This document shows, in pieces, positions 8,368 to 17,694 of a stretch of DNA of 64,000 bases. This DNA is from Mesorhizobium sp. GTDB taxonomy: Bacteria > Pseudomonadota > Alphaproteobacteria > Rhizobiales > Rhizobiaceae. The stretch lies in NCBI RefSeq assembly GCF_024710845.1, contig NZ_JANJTZ010000003.1, positions 34,156-98,155 of the forward strand. The letters are read 5' to 3'. Position 1 is the first letter of the stretch, and every line of letters begins with the position of its first letter. The notes beneath the pieces are model-generated. The model was not told where the DNA came from and searched no databases. It saw only the letters and a program-made list of their open reading frames with translations. Both the position numbers and the translations under genes were made by a program.

Positions 8368-10128
8368 TCAGTCCCCGACCGCGATGCCTTCCCGGCGCGG
8401 GTCCGCGCCGCCGTCGATGCCGGCGGGGGATATCGCGATACCGTGCAGTCCCGAATTCTGCTCCTTCTCGGCGGTCTTGTAGCCGAGCGCCTCGAGATCC
8501 TTCGCCAGCGACAGCGCGGTCGTCCCGGCCTCGAGATCGTAGGTTCCGAACCGGTTGGTGAGATGGGGCAGCGCGACGGCCCGGCTGATGTCCATTTTCC
8601 AGTCGATCAGCGCGACGATCGTCTTCGCGACATAGGGGATGATGTTGGAACCGCCGGGCGAGCCGAGCGCGAAGACCGGTTTGCCATCCTTCAGCACGAC
8701 GGTCGGCGACATCGAGGAACGCGGCCGCTTGCCGGGTTCGACGCGGTTGGCGACAGCGCGGCCGTCCTCTTCCGCCACGAAGGAGAAGTCGGTGAGCTGG
8801 TTGTTGAGCAGGAAGCCGCCGCTCATCAGCCGTGCGCCGAAGCCGTTCTCGATCGAACTGGTGACGGAGGCGATGTTGCCCGCAGCGTCGACGACGACGA
8901 AATGGGTGGTAGAGGGGATTTCGAGCGATAGACCGTCGCGCCTGAGTTCGGCCTTGTCCCAGGGTGGATTTCCGGCCGTGACGCCCTCTGCGGGCAGGGC
9001 GGTCGGACGGCGCAGGAGTTCGGAACGGGACTTCAGATAGTCCGGGTTCAGCAGTCCCTTGGGGATCGAGACGAAATCCGCGTCGGCGACGTAGCGTTCG
9101 CGGTCGGCGAAGGCGAGGCGCGTCGCGTCGCCGAGGATGCGCCAGCATTCGGGATCCTCAGGTCCCAGGGTGGCGATATCGAACGGCTCGATCAAGCCGA
9201 GGATGTGGCCGATTGCTAGCGCGCCGGAGGAGGGCGGTCCCATGCCGCAGACCTCGAAGCCACGATAGGGCGCGCAGACGGCAGGCCGCTCGATTGCCGC
9301 ATAGGCGGCCAGATCTTCGAGCGAAAGGCCGCCGGGGTTCGCCTGATGATCGCGGACCGCCTGAACGATGCCCTCGGCGATCGGCCCCTTGTAGAAGGCG
9401 TCCGGCCCGTCCTTCGCGATGGTCGCCAGCGTCTGCGCATAGGCCGCGTTCGTCAGCCGGTCGCCGGCCGCGATGGCTTTACCGGCGGGAAAGAAGTAGT
9501 CGCGCGTGGTCGGCTGGGCGCCCAGCTTGTCGGTGTCTTCGGCGACCAGCGCCGCCAGCCGCGGCGACACCTCAAAGCCGTCGGTCGCGAGCCTGATCGC
9601 CGGTTCGAACAATCCCGACCAGTCGGATTTGCCATAGCGGCCGTGCACCTCGCCGAGCAGGCGGACGACACCCGGCGTGCCGACGGAGCGGCCGCCGACG
9701 ACGGCATCGAAGAATTTCAGCGGCTTGCCGTCGGCGCCGAGGAACAGGTTTGGCGTCGCCGCCTTGGGCGCGGTCTCGCGGCCGTCGAAGGTCGTGACCT
9801 TGCCGGTGGCCGCGTCGTACCAGACGAGGAAGGCGCCGCCGCCGAGGCCCGAGGACTGCGGCTCGACCAGCCCCAGCACGGTCTGAACGGCGACCACGGC
9901 GTCGGCCGCCGAGCCGCCGGCGCGCAGCACGTCGAGCCCCGCTTGTGCCGCCAGCGGATTGGCGGCGACCACCATCCGGCGCTCTGCGTGGACGGCGGCC
10001 TTTGGCGCGGCGGTTATCGCGGCCTCGGGCGCTACCGTGTCGGTCGCCTGCTGGGCCTGGGCCGAGAAAGGAAGGGTGAGGGAGAGCGCGATCGCCGCGA
10101 CTGCAAGCGGCTTGAGCATCGTGGCCAT
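8368..10128 (-). CDS. ggt: Gamma-glutamyltransferase (periplasmic)
   Basis: A 586-residue N-terminal nucleophile hydrolase that cleaves glutathione and other gamma-glutamyl compounds. A Sec signal peptide spans about residues 1-26 (cleavage after SAQA). The autoprocessing site is STTHF, with the nucleophile Thr at about residue 407, giving large and small subunits; the small-subunit motifs LLNNQLTDFSF and GSPGGSNIIPYV are intact. The ATG at 10128 is chosen because GGAGG stands 5 nt upstream; a GTG two codons earlier is possible. It is 25 bp from lipB on the same strand, possibly co-transcribed. Confidence 0.95.
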   Translation of the reverse strand: MATMLKPLAVAAIALSLTLPFSAQAQQATDTVAPEAAITAAPKAAVHAERRMVVAANPLAAQAGLDVLRAGGSAADAVVAVQTVLGLVEPQSSGLGGGAFLVWYDAATGKVTTFDGRETAPKAATPNLFLGADGKPLKFFDAVVGGRSVGTPGVVRLLGEVHGRYGKSDWSGLFEPAIRLATDGFEVSPRLAALVAEDTDKLGAQPTTRDYFFPAGKAIAAGDRLTNAAYAQTLATIAKDGPDAFYKGPIAEGIVQAVRDHQANPGGLSLEDLAAYAAIERPAVCAPYRGFEVCGMGPPSSGALAIGHILGLIEPFDIATLGPEDPECWRILGDATRLAFADRERYVADADFVSIPKGLLNPDYLKSRSELLRRPTALPAEGVTAGNPPWDKAELRRDGLSLEIPSTTHFVVVDAAGNIASVTSSIENGFGARLMSGGFLLNNQLTDFSFVAEEDGRAVANRVEPGKRPRSSMSPTVVLKDGKPVFALGSPGGSNIIPYVAKTIVALIDWKMDISRAVALPHLTNRFGTYDLEAGTTALSLAKDLEALGYKTAEKEQNSGLHGIAISPAGIDGGADPRREGIAVGD

Positions 10129-10153
10129 GGGCACCTCCAGAACGGGTCAGTGG

Positions 10154-10861
10154 TCAGGATAGCGGTCCGAACACCTCTTCGAAAGCCGCCTTCAGCGCGA
10201 CGTCGAGATCGGCCATCGTCACCGGCAGGCCGAGATCGACGAGGCTGGTGACGCCATGCTCGGAAATGCCGCACGGCACGATGCCGCCATAATGCGCCAG
10301 ATCGGGTTCCACATTGATCGCGATGCCGTGGAAGCTCACCCACTTGCGCAGACGGATGCCGATCGCCGCGATCTTGTCCTCGGCCGGGCGCCCAAGTACC
10401 GGCGGCCTGTCGGGCCGCACGACCCAGACGCCGACGCGGTCCTCGCGTCGCTCGCCCTTGACGTTGAAGCGAGCCAGCGTGCGGATGATCCATTCCTCGA
10501 GGCTCGCCACGAACAGCCGCACGTCCTCGCGCCGCCGCTTCAGGTCGAGCATGACGTAGGCCACCCGCTGGCCGGGTCCGTGATAGGTGTATTCGCCGCC
10601 GCGGCCCGCCGCAAAGACCGGGAAGCGGTCGGGCTGGACGAGGTCTTGCGGCTGCGCGCTGGTGCCGGCGGTGTAGAGCGGCGGGTGCTCGACCAGCCAG
10701 ACCATCTCCGCTGCCGAGCCGGCGCGAATCGCTTCGGCGCGCGCCTCCATGAGCGCCAGCGCATCCGGATAGGCGACGAGACCGGGCTCGATCCGCCACT
10801 CGACGGGCCGGCCCGCCTCTCGGGGCCAGAAATTCGTGACGATGTCCTGTCGGATATTCAC
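10154..10861 (-). CDS. lipB: Octanoyltransferase (lipoate biosynthesis)
   Basis: About 235 residues. It transfers octanoyl groups from acyl carrier protein to lipoyl domains of 2-oxoacid dehydrogenases and GcvH. The family motif [13 protein letters not shown], the catalytic cysteine in [12 protein letters not shown] and the lysine segment KIAAIGIR are all present. The frame stays open upstream to 11038, nearly reaching the tRNA, but that extension is Arg/Ser-rich and unlike LipB. I therefore place the start at a GTG at 10861, a few codons before IVTNFWP; a GTG at 10870 is equally possible and neither has a strong ribosome-binding site. Confidence 0.9.
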   Translation of the reverse strand: MNIRQDIVTNFWPREAGRPVEWRIEPGLVAYPDALALMEARAEAIRAGSAAEMVWLVEHPPLYTAGTSAQPQDLVQPDRFPVFAAGRGGEYTYHGPGQRVAYVMLDLKRRREDVRLFVASLEEWIIRTLARFNVKGERREDRVGVWVVRPDRPPVLGRPAEDKIAAIGIRLRKWVSFHGIAINVEPDLAHYGGIVPCGISEHGVTSLVDLGLPVTMADLDVALKAAFEEVFGPLS

Positions 10862-11047
10862 GCTTCGCACTCGGTTTGCGAGCGAGATATGGACCTTCGC
10901 CGCCCGATCGTCCAGTCGCGACGACCGGTTGCGGAACGGCGGCGCGACGCGGGTCGAAAAGCCGGAATTTAGCCTGCCGGCGCACTTGTTTAGGGGTGGG
11001 CTATTTGCTACATGCCCCGGGCCGGTCGAGGCCGGCATCTACCACGT

Positions 11048-11132
11048 GCGGTCGTGGCGGAATTGGTAGACGCGCAGCGTTGAGGTCGCTGTGGGGCAAC
11101 CCGTGGAAGTTCGAGTCTTCTCGACCGCACCA
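11048..11132 (+). tRNA. tRNA-Leu (anticodon GAG)
   Basis: An 85-nt class II tRNA. The acceptor stem GCGGTCG (11048-11054) pairs with CGACCGC (11122-11128); the discriminator is A and CCA is encoded (11130-11132). The anticodon arm CAGCG-TTGAGGT-CGCTG gives GAG (11082-11084), and the variable arm and GTTCGAGTC T-loop are intact. It reads CUC/CUU leucine codons. Confidence 0.97.
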
Positions 11133-11246
11133 TTCATCACTTCATAATCAATGCAGTTCCTCCGTCACGCCGGCGATGTGGCATGCGGATCGCATATGCG
11201 CCGGCGCAGTTGAAAAGCGCTGAAGCGTTCTCCTTTCGATAACTCG

Positions 11247-11269
11247 CACGTGGATTTTGAATCCGCGTG
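11247..11269. repeat. Inverted repeat between tRNA-Leu and ABC exporter genes
   Basis: CACGTGGATT-TTG-AATCCGCGTG is an imperfect 10-bp inverted repeat. It lies downstream of both the tRNA and the convergent ABC ATPase gene. There is no T-run, so a terminator role is only possible. The rest of 11133-11294 shows nothing recognisable. Confidence 0.4.
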
Positions 11270-11294
11270 AGGTATTGGCGGCAACCTTGCTTCG

Positions 11295-11996
11295 TCACTC
11301 TCCCGCAAGCCGCCCGTCGACCATCCTGTAGATACGGTCGAGGCGGCCGAGGATCTTGTCGTCGTGGGTGACCGCGATGATCGCCGCATCCTGGTCGATC
11401 GCCAGCTTGTGGAGCAGGTCCATCACAATGCCCGCCCGCGCCGAATCGAGCGCCGCCGTCGGCTCGTCCGCCAGGATGATGCGTGGCCTGTTGGCGAGCG
11501 CGCGGGCGATCGCCACCCGCTGCGCCTCGCCGCCGGACAATTGCCCCGGCATCGCGGCAGCGCGGTGCTCGACCTGCAGATAGGCCAGGAGTTCGCGCGC
11601 CCGCGCCGTCGCGGCGTCCATCTTCCAGCCGGCGAGGGTGAGGACGAGCGCGACATTGTCGGTGCAGTTGAGGAACGGAAGCAGGTTGTGCGACTGGAAG
11701 ATGAAGCCGATCTTGTCCAGCCGCAGGCGCCTCAGGTTGCCGCGCAGCCATCTGTTGTCATAGACGACCTCGCCGTCGAGACGCATCCAGCCGCCGTCCG
11801 GCTCGAGGATGCAGGCAATCGCGTTCAACAGGGTGCTTTTGCCCGAGCCGCTGGGACCGAGGAGGCCGACGACTTCGCGCGCATTGATCGTCAGCGTCAC
11901 GTCGCGCAGCGCGTCGACGCGCGCTTCGCCTTCGCCGAAGTGCTTTGAAATCCCCCGGATCTCGACCAGGGCGTCGGCGGGCTTTGTCTCCACCAT
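11295..11996 (-). CDS. devA: ABC exporter ATPase (DevA type)
   Basis: A 233-residue ABC ATPase with Walker A GPSGSGKST, signature LSGGEAQR, Walker B ILADEPTAALD and H-loop VTHDD. It is the third gene of a membrane-fusion protein / permease / ATPase operon in the order of cyanobacterial DevBCA and MacAB-like exporters. The ATG at 11996 begins MVETKPADAL; the open frame further upstream overlaps the permease in another frame. The permease stop is 5 bp upstream. The gene symbol reflects subfamily resemblance, and the exported substrate cannot be told from sequence. Confidence 0.88.
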   Translation of the reverse strand: MVETKPADALVEIRGISKHFGEGEARVDALRDVTLTINAREVVGLLGPSGSGKSTLLNAIACILEPDGGWMRLDGEVVYDNRWLRGNLRRLRLDKIGFIFQSHNLLPFLNCTDNVALVLTLAGWKMDAATARARELLAYLQVEHRAAAMPGQLSGGEAQRVAIARALANRPRIILADEPTAALDSARAGIVMDLLHKLAIDQDAAIIAVTHDDKILGRLDRIYRMVDGRLAGE

Positions 11997-12001
11997 CGGT
12001 T

Positions 12002-13135
12002 CTATCCCGCCAGGGCGCGGGAAGGATCGACCTTGACGGCGACCCTGACCCCCAGCGCACTCGCCGCCAGACAGACCACCACGACGACGACGAACAGGCC
12101 GGCGATGTCGGTCGGCAGCATTTCGATGCGCCGCGGAAAGACACCGCGGAAGACAAAGACCAGCGCCGTCCCGATGACGAAGCCGCTCACCCCCATCAGC
12201 AGCGCCTGCTGGACGATCAGGCCGATGATCGTCCTGTCGGGCGCGCCGATCATCTTCAGCGTGGCGATGTCGCGGGTCTTGTCCAGCGTCAGCGTGTAGA
12301 CGATCAACGCGATGATCACGGCCGACACCAGCGTCAACACGGTCATGAACAGGCCGATCTGGCGGCTGGCGCGTTCGATGACGGTGCGGGTGAGCAGCGT
12401 CTCCTGCTGAGCCCCAGTCAAGACCGACAGGTGCTTCCAGCGGGCGATCTCGGTGGCGATCACCGCGGGCGGCACGTTCGGCGAGACTTTCGCCACCACC
12501 GCGTTGACGAAGTCGGTGCCGCTGCGTTGAGCGCCCCGCGCCGCCTCCTTGCGCGCCGCGGGCGGCGCAAGGTCGAACTGAAGCTGCTGGGCGTCCCGCA
12601 GCGCCATGTAGAGCACGGAATCGCCCGACAGCGTGACCACGCCCGAGGTGAGCCCGACCACCGTGAAACTGTCGCGGCCGAGCGCGACCTTCTCGCCGAC
12701 CTTCAGGCCGGTCTGCCGGTCGGCGATCAGCTCGAAGCGGCTGGAGGTGATCTGGCGGCCATCGGTCAGGTGAGCCGGAGCCCCCGGCCGACCCGGCTCG
12801 TAGCCGACGATCTGGATGCGCAGACGGCGACCGTTGTGCAGCATCTGCACCGTCTGCAGGGTCAGCGATCCGGCTTCCTCGACGCCGTAGATGCGCGCCA
12901 CCAGCTCGCGCGTGTCGCCCGGCACGCGGGATGCTTCGGCGAACGGCCCCTGAGAACCGGATTCGACGATCCAGACGTCCGCGTCGGTGGCGCTCAACAA
13001 CGCGAGCGCATCGGCCGTCTGGCCGCGATAGATGCCCGCCATGGTGACGACCACTCCGAGCAGAAGGCTCAGCCCGAGGCAGGTGAGGATGAAGCGACCG
13101 AGCTTGTGGCGGATGTCGCGGAAGGCGAGGTTCAT
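12002..13135 (-). CDS. devC: ABC exporter permease (DevC/FtsX type)
   Basis: A 377-residue permease with the MacB/FtsX topology. The first membrane segment is about 15-38 (FILTCLGLSLLLGVVVTMAGI), followed by a periplasmic domain to about 250 and three C-terminal membrane segments (about 258-285, 300-330 and 340-365). It starts MNLAFRDIRHKLGRF, typical of DevC permeases. It overlaps the upstream fusion-protein gene by ATGA. It would form the inner-membrane channel or mechanotransmission unit of a tripartite efflux pump. Confidence 0.88.
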   Translation of the reverse strand: MNLAFRDIRHKLGRFILTCLGLSLLLGVVVTMAGIYRGQTADALALLSATDADVWIVESGSQGPFAEASRVPGDTRELVARIYGVEEAGSLTLQTVQMLHNGRRLRIQIVGYEPGRPGAPAHLTDGRQITSSRFELIADRQTGLKVGEKVALGRDSFTVVGLTSGVVTLSGDSVLYMALRDAQQLQFDLAPPAARKEAARGAQRSGTDFVNAVVAKVSPNVPPAVIATEIARWKHLSVLTGAQQETLLTRTVIERASRQIGLFMTVLTLVSAVIIALIVYTLTLDKTRDIATLKMIGAPDRTIIGLIVQQALLMGVSGFVIGTALVFVFRGVFPRRIEMLPTDIAGLFVVVVVVCLAASALGVRVAVKVDPSRALAG

Positions 13136-14292
13136 CTGCCCGCGACCCGTGCGGCGCGTCCCTCTGCAAGGCCAGTCGTCGGGGCTCCCACGATCTGCGC
13201 ACCTTCCGGAAGGCCGTCGACTACCTCGACACGACCGTCGAGGGTCCTCAGTCCGAACCGCAGCGTGGCCTCGGCCAGCTTGCCGTCCCGCAGCGTCCAC
13301 ACCCTGCCGCGGTCATGCGTCAGGTCGGTGATCGCCGAGAGGGGGACAAGGAGCGCATCTGCAAGCGTTGCGACCGTAATCACAACCTCCGCCTGTTCGC
13401 CGAGATGGAACGTTCCAGGACATTCCTCGCACTTCACGTAGACCCGGCGCTCTTCGTTGACCCGGTCGCTTTCGATATCGATCCGGGCCACGCGAGCGGT
13501 GTGAACGAGACTCGGCTGCGAACGCAAAGTCACCCGCGCCGGCTGGCCGGTCTCGATCCGGCCGGACTTTGATTCGTCGACATAGGCCAGCACCCAGATG
13601 CTCGCCGGATCGGCGATGGTGAAGAGCGTCTCGCCGGGGTTGAGGATCGAGCCCAGTTCGCCCTGGCGCGCCACGATCAGCCCATCGAACGGCGCGGCGA
13701 GCGTGTATTTCGCCAATCGCGCCTCTTCGACGGCGAGCAGTGCTTCCGCCTGCCGGACGTTCTCGTCCGCGACGTCCACCGCGCTTTCGGCAAGCGCGAC
13801 GTCGGCGAGCGCGATCTCGAAGGCCGCGCGGGCCTCCTCGGTCGCTTCGCTGGAGGCGGTGCCCCGGCGGGCCAGTTCGTCGCGCCTTTCGCTGATCGCC
13901 TGCTTCTGCCGCATCGCGACCTGGCTGCGGCCGACCGTCGCCCGGGCCTGCGCGGCAGCGGCGCGCGCCTGGGCCGCCGCGGCCTTCATGGACGTCACCC
14001 GTGCGCGCTGTTCGCTGCTCTGGAGCTCGGCGAGGACCTGGCCTTTGGCGACCTTGTCGCCGAAGTCGGCCCCAAGCGCCACCAGCGTGCCGGAGACTTC
14101 GAAACCCAGTTGCGAGATCGTGCGGGCCTCGACCGTGCCGAGCCCGAAGACTTCGATAGGCACCTCTTTTTCCGGTCCGACCACGGTGACATCGATCGGC
14201 TTCAACCGCATGAATGCAAAGCCGGCGATCATTGCGGCCGCCAGAACAAGCAGGGTCAGCGGCAGGACGTATCTTCTCAGCGTCATGGCCAT
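13132..14292 (-). CDS. devB: Periplasmic membrane-fusion protein of ABC exporter (DevB/HlyD type)
   Basis: A 386-residue HlyD/RND-type adaptor. It has an N-terminal anchor helix (YVLPLTLLVLAAAMIAGFAF), a split biotinyl-lipoyl domain (GTLVALGADFGDKVAKGQVLAEL; ... LAAPFDGLIVARQGELGSILNPGETLF), and a long Ala-rich alpha-hairpin between them (about 90-190) that would reach an outer-membrane channel. The start at 14292 (MAMTLRR) is preferred over an upstream in-frame start at 14319. First gene of devB-devC-devA. No outer-membrane TolC-like gene is nearby. Confidence 0.88.
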   Translation of the reverse strand: MAMTLRRYVLPLTLLVLAAAMIAGFAFMRLKPIDVTVVGPEKEVPIEVFGLGTVEARTISQLGFEVSGTLVALGADFGDKVAKGQVLAELQSSEQRARVTSMKAAAAQARAAAAQARATVGRSQVAMRQKQAISERRDELARRGTASSEATEEARAAFEIALADVALAESAVDVADENVRQAEALLAVEEARLAKYTLAAPFDGLIVARQGELGSILNPGETLFTIADPASIWVLAYVDESKSGRIETGQPARVTLRSQPSLVHTARVARIDIESDRVNEERRVYVKCEECPGTFHLGEQAEVVITVATLADALLVPLSAITDLTHDRGRVWTLRDGKLAEATLRFGLRTLDGRVEVVDGLPEGAQIVGAPTTGLAEGRAARVAGR

Positions 14293-14549
14293 AGACGTTT
14301 CACCAGCCCGTTCCTCCACGCCGCCCCACTGTCAGCATCGGGCGGGCACCCGCCCGGCAAGCGGGTCGAGCCGCGGCCGAGTAGGTCCGTAAGACATATC
14401 GACTAGCAGAGAACAGGTCTGCCGGTCCATGTGACATACCGGTTGCCGCCGCAAAGCCGTATCTGCTCGCGGGTGTCGCAATTCGATTGATGTTTCGCCT
14501 GCGGCGACGGTAAGGGTGGGGCGAAGCAGCCGCAGCCAGGGAGGCGCCT

Positions 14550-15965
14550 TTGGAAGAGCCCAACGAACGCGCTCCCGCTCCCCACGACTTTCAGGGCGGC
14601 GCCGACATTTACGGCGAGGGCGGTGCGATCCGTGCGTCGTATCTGGCCCATATCGGTGCGGCGATCGCCGACCGCGACGTATTGATTCTCAAGCAGGATC
14701 TCGCCGACCTGCACCAGTCCGAACTCGGCGACCTGCTGGAAGCGCTGCTGCCGGACCAGCGCCGCGCGCTGGTCAATCTGCTCGGCGAGGATTTCGACTT
14801 CGCCGCGCTGACGGAAGTCGACGATTCGATCCGCCAGGAGATCGTCGACCAGCTTCCCAACGAGCAGATCGCGCAGGCCGTCCAGGAACTCGATTCCGAC
14901 GACGCGGTCTACATCCTGGAAGATCTCGACGAGGACGACCAGGAGGAGATCCTCTCCCAGCTTCCGTTCACCGAGCGGATCAGGCTGCGCCGGGCTCTCG
15001 ATTATCCCGAAGAGACCGCGGGCCGGCGCATGCAGACGGAGTTCGTCGCAGTGCCTCCGATCTGGACCGTCGGCCAGACGATAGACTACCTGCGCGAGGA
15101 CAAGAACCTGCCCGACAGGTTTGCCCAGGTCTTCGTCATCGATCCCACGTTCCGCCTGCTCGGTGCGCTCGACCTCGACATGATCCTGCGCACCAAGCGC
15201 ACGGAGAAGATCGAGGACATCATGCACGAGACGCGCCATGCGATCCCGGCGACGATGGACCAGGAAGAGGCGGCGCAGGAGTTCGAGCAGTACGACTTGC
15301 TCTCGGCCGCCGTCGTCGACGAGAACGAGCGGCTCGTCGGCGTGCTGACCATCGACGACGTCGTCGACGTGATCCAGCAGGAAGCCGAGGAGGACATCAT
15401 GCGCCTCGGCGGCGTCGGTGACGAGGAACTGTCGGACACGGTGTTCGCAACCTCGAGGTCGCGCGTCCCCTGGCTGCTCGTGAACCTTCTGACGGCGGTC
15501 ATTTCGGCATCGGTGATCAGTCTCTTCGGTGCGACCATCGAAGAGATGGTGGCCCTCGCGGCATTGATGCCGATCGTCGCATCGCTGGGCGGCAACGCGG
15601 GCACGCAGACGATGACGGTGACTGTGCGCGCGCTGGCGACGAAGGATCTCGATATCTACAACGCCGCCCGCGTCATTCGCCGCGAGGTGATGGTCGGCCT
15701 GCTCAACGGCGTGGTCATCGCCTTCATCATCGGCGTCGTGGCGGGCCTGTGGTTCCAGAATCCGGATCTCGGCGGCGTGATCGCCGCCGCGATGATCATC
15801 AACATGCTGGCCGCAGCGCTCGGCGGCATCCTGATCCCCCTCCTGCTCGACCGGCTGGGCGCGGACCCGGCGATATCTTCGTCGATCTTCACGACGATGA
15901 TCACCGATGTGATCGGCTTTCTTGCGTTCCTCGGACTTGCAACGTGGTGGCTCCATATTGGCTGA
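14550..15965 (+). CDS. mgtE: Magnesium transporter MgtE
   Basis: A 471-residue magnesium channel. It has an N-terminal alpha-helical MgtE_N domain (about 40-150), two CBS domains (about 155-285, containing MRLGG near the plug helix) and five membrane segments (about 300-470). The selectivity motif SLGGNAGTQTMT in the membrane domain is intact. The N and CBS domains close the pore when cytoplasmic Mg is high, so gating is intrinsic. The start is a TTG at 14550, chosen because AGGGAGG lies 5-6 nt upstream; no ATG fits the conserved N-terminus. Confidence 0.93.
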   Translation: MEEPNERAPAPHDFQGGADIYGEGGAIRASYLAHIGAAIADRDVLILKQDLADLHQSELGDLLEALLPDQRRALVNLLGEDFDFAALTEVDDSIRQEIVDQLPNEQIAQAVQELDSDDAVYILEDLDEDDQEEILSQLPFTERIRLRRALDYPEETAGRRMQTEFVAVPPIWTVGQTIDYLREDKNLPDRFAQVFVIDPTFRLLGALDLDMILRTKRTEKIEDIMHETRHAIPATMDQEEAAQEFEQYDLLSAAVVDENERLVGVLTIDDVVDVIQQEAEEDIMRLGGVGDEELSDTVFATSRSRVPWLLVNLLTAVISASVISLFGATIEEMVALAALMPIVASLGGNAGTQTMTVTVRALATKDLDIYNAARVIRREVMVGLLNGVVIAFIIGVVAGLWFQNPDLGGVIAAAMIINMLAAALGGILIPLLLDRLGADPAISSSIFTTMITDVIGFLAFLGLATWWLHIG

Positions 15966-16021
15966 AGCCGGGAGATGCTGCTGGGCCTGCCGTTCTGCTT
16001 GGCCGTCGGCTGCGATTGACT

Positions 16022-16031
16022 TTTACGTAAA
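16022..16031. promoter_or_regulatory. Palindrome TTTACGTAAA upstream of MerR gene
   Basis: A perfect 10-bp palindrome placed just after a TTGACT -35-like hexamer (16016-16021), about 50 bp before the MerR start. MerR regulators bind between -35 and -10, and LiuR-type regulators are reported to use TTTACGTAAA-like sites, so autoregulation is likely. The -10 element is unclear. Confidence 0.45.
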
Positions 16032-16080
16032 TGCCGTGCCAAGCTTTTTGCGGAATGGAATCCGGAGTTTGGCCAAATAG

Positions 16081-16470
16081 ATGGCGCGGGAATACTACAC
16101 GATCACCGAGCTGACGCGTGAGTTTGACATTTCGACGCGCACCTTGCGGTTCTACGAGGACGAAGGTCTGATCCAGCCGTTGCGGCGGGGGCGCACGCGT
16201 CTGTTCCGCCCGTCCGACCGGCATCTGGTGAAGCAGATCATGCGCGGCAAGCGCCTCGGCTTCTCGATCAACGAGATCCGCGAGATCATCAAGATGTACG
16301 ATGAACCGCCCGGCGAGGCGGGACAGCTCAGGCTCCTGATCAAGCGCATCGAGGAGAAGCGCAGCGACCTTCGACAGAAGCGGCGCGATCTCGAGGAGAC
16401 GCTTGCGGAACTCGACCAGGCCGAAGAATCCTGCGTCGAGCGCCTCGCGGAGCTAGGCGTCAACACGTAG
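16081..16470 (+). CDS. MerR-family transcriptional regulator (LiuR-like)
   Basis: 129 residues. The N-terminal MerR helix-turn-helix (YYTITELTREFDISTRTLRFYEDEGLIQPLRRGRTRLF) is followed by a wing helix, a hinge, and a long coiled coil (about 80-125). No cysteine metal-binding set is present apart from one Cys near the C-terminus, so a metal sensor is unlikely. The sequence most resembles the LiuR subgroup that controls leucine/isovalerate degradation, but no liu genes are in the window, so the targets are elsewhere. It lies 115 bp after mgtE with its own promoter-like region. Confidence 0.85.
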   Translation: MAREYYTITELTREFDISTRTLRFYEDEGLIQPLRRGRTRLFRPSDRHLVKQIMRGKRLGFSINEIREIIKMYDEPPGEAGQLRLLIKRIEEKRSDLRQKRRDLEETLAELDQAEESCVERLAELGVNT

Positions 16471-16500
16471 CCGAGCGCGAACGGAGTCCGAACCGGGCGT

Positions 16501-17223
16501 TCAGTTCCCGGTCTTCAGCATCGAGTTGACCTTCCCGACCACCGCGGCGTCGAGTCTCTTCCAGTCGGCGAGCAACTCGCGCGGGAAGCGGTAGATGAGG
16601 CTGAGATCATCGCCGATCTGGACGTCGCGCTCGCATGGTGCCAGCGATCCGGAGGCGGCGGCCTCGTCGAGGCAGCGCGCGACATAGGGGTCTTCGCCGG
16701 GACGTTCGGCGACGACCAGGATCTCGTTCATGTAGCCCGACTTTTCGATGAAGCTACGGACTGCCAGGCCGCCGGGAAGGATCGTTCCGGTCGGCTGCGT
16801 CAATTGCGAATAGATCGGTTCGAAGCGACCGCTCATGCCGCGCGACATCATCCGCTGCGAGAGCGAGACGAAGACGATGTTGGGCTCTCCGCCGGCATGG
16901 TTGAAATCGCGGCGCGCAGCGTCCGAATAGCCGTCGAGCTGCGGCCATCGCATGTAGAGGTCGAGCCGAGCCGATACGCCGCTTCGCCGGGCCGCCTCGA
17001 ATCGGATCATGTTCTTCGGCGCGGCAACGACATTGTTGCCGATCACCACCTCGGCGATCTTAGTGTCGTCCGTGTGGCCGGCCATGGCGATGGTGCGGCC
17101 GGCATACCGGCCGGCGACGCTGATCGCCGCGGACAGAATCGCCAGAGCAGCAAAGGCATAGAAGACACGCCAGACGAAGCGCTGGTCGAGCAGGGGCCGC
17201 GATACCGGGTCTGCCGCCGCCAT
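16501..17223 (-). CDS. Conserved hypothetical membrane-anchored protein
   Basis: About 240 residues, not recognised. A single membrane helix near the N-terminus (VFYAFAALAILSAAISVAG) follows a short cytoplasmic tail, with the rest probably periplasmic: two cysteines (ARCLDEAAAS... APCERDV) that could form a disulfide, and an ending [20 protein letters not shown]. Three in-frame ATGs at 17223, 17229 and 17241 compete; 17223 has AGGTG at suitable spacing. It is divergent from the membrane protein at 17344 and convergent with the MerR gene. No function can be assigned. Confidence 0.65.
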   Translation of the reverse strand: MAAADPVSRPLLDQRFVWRVFYAFAALAILSAAISVAGRYAGRTIAMAGHTDDTKIAEVVIGNNVVAAPKNMIRFEAARRSGVSARLDLYMRWPQLDGYSDAARRDFNHAGGEPNIVFVSLSQRMMSRGMSGRFEPIYSQLTQPTGTILPGGLAVRSFIEKSGYMNEILVVAERPGEDPYVARCLDEAAASGSLAPCERDVQIGDDLSLIYRFPRELLADWKRLDAAVVGKVNSMLKTGN

Positions 17224-17343
17224 CTCCATCACCTGAACCATCTCCCGCACCGCGATGTGCCTTGCCGGCACAGGTCGAACGGCACGGCGATTGCACCGCG
17301 CCTGACGGCCAAGCTGAACCAACATGGTAAACGGGAGGTGAAG

Positions 17344-17664
17344 ATGGACATGCTCTGGGCGCTTGCATTCGCCCTTGCCGTCGGGCTGACGATCGCCGGC
17401 TTTGCCGGATCGGTCATGGAAATCGCGGCCGGCGCGCGACTGCGCCTGGCGCCGCCTTTCATCGACCGCCGGCGGATCGTGCTTTCGCTTGCCGCGAGCT
17501 TTGCGGCGGGACCCTTCATGCTGGTCAACGACGCGCTCGCCGCGCGGCGGGCCTGCCGCATCGGTGTTCCGGCGCTCGCCGTCTGCGTCGTGATCGCGCT
17601 CGGATGGACGCTTGCCACCGGCATCGTCGCGACTGAGCTTGCGATCCTTGTGTCAGGCGGCTAG
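17344..17664 (+). CDS. Small conserved membrane protein
   Basis: A 106-residue protein with three predicted membrane segments: about 4-27 (LWALAFALAVGLTIAGFAGS), about 48-66 and about 78-102. There is a strong ribosome-binding site (GGGAGGTGA) right before the ATG at 17344. It lies 30 bp upstream of the carbonic anhydrase-like gene and is probably co-transcribed with it. I do not recognise the family by function. Basic residues between helices (RRRIV, RRACR) suggest the cytoplasmic loops. Confidence 0.75.
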   Translation: MDMLWALAFALAVGLTIAGFAGSVMEIAAGARLRLAPPFIDRRRIVLSLAASFAAGPFMLVNDALAARRACRIGVPALAVCVVIALGWTLATGIVATELAILVSGG

Positions 17665-17694
17665 GGCCGTTTGCGAGAGCGAACGGAGAACCCC

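Noticed and set aside
10862..11038. N-terminal extension of LipB
   Set aside because: The extra 59 residues are Arg/Ser-rich, unlike LipB, and would start 10 bp from the tRNA gene; the conserved protein begins near IVTNFWP.
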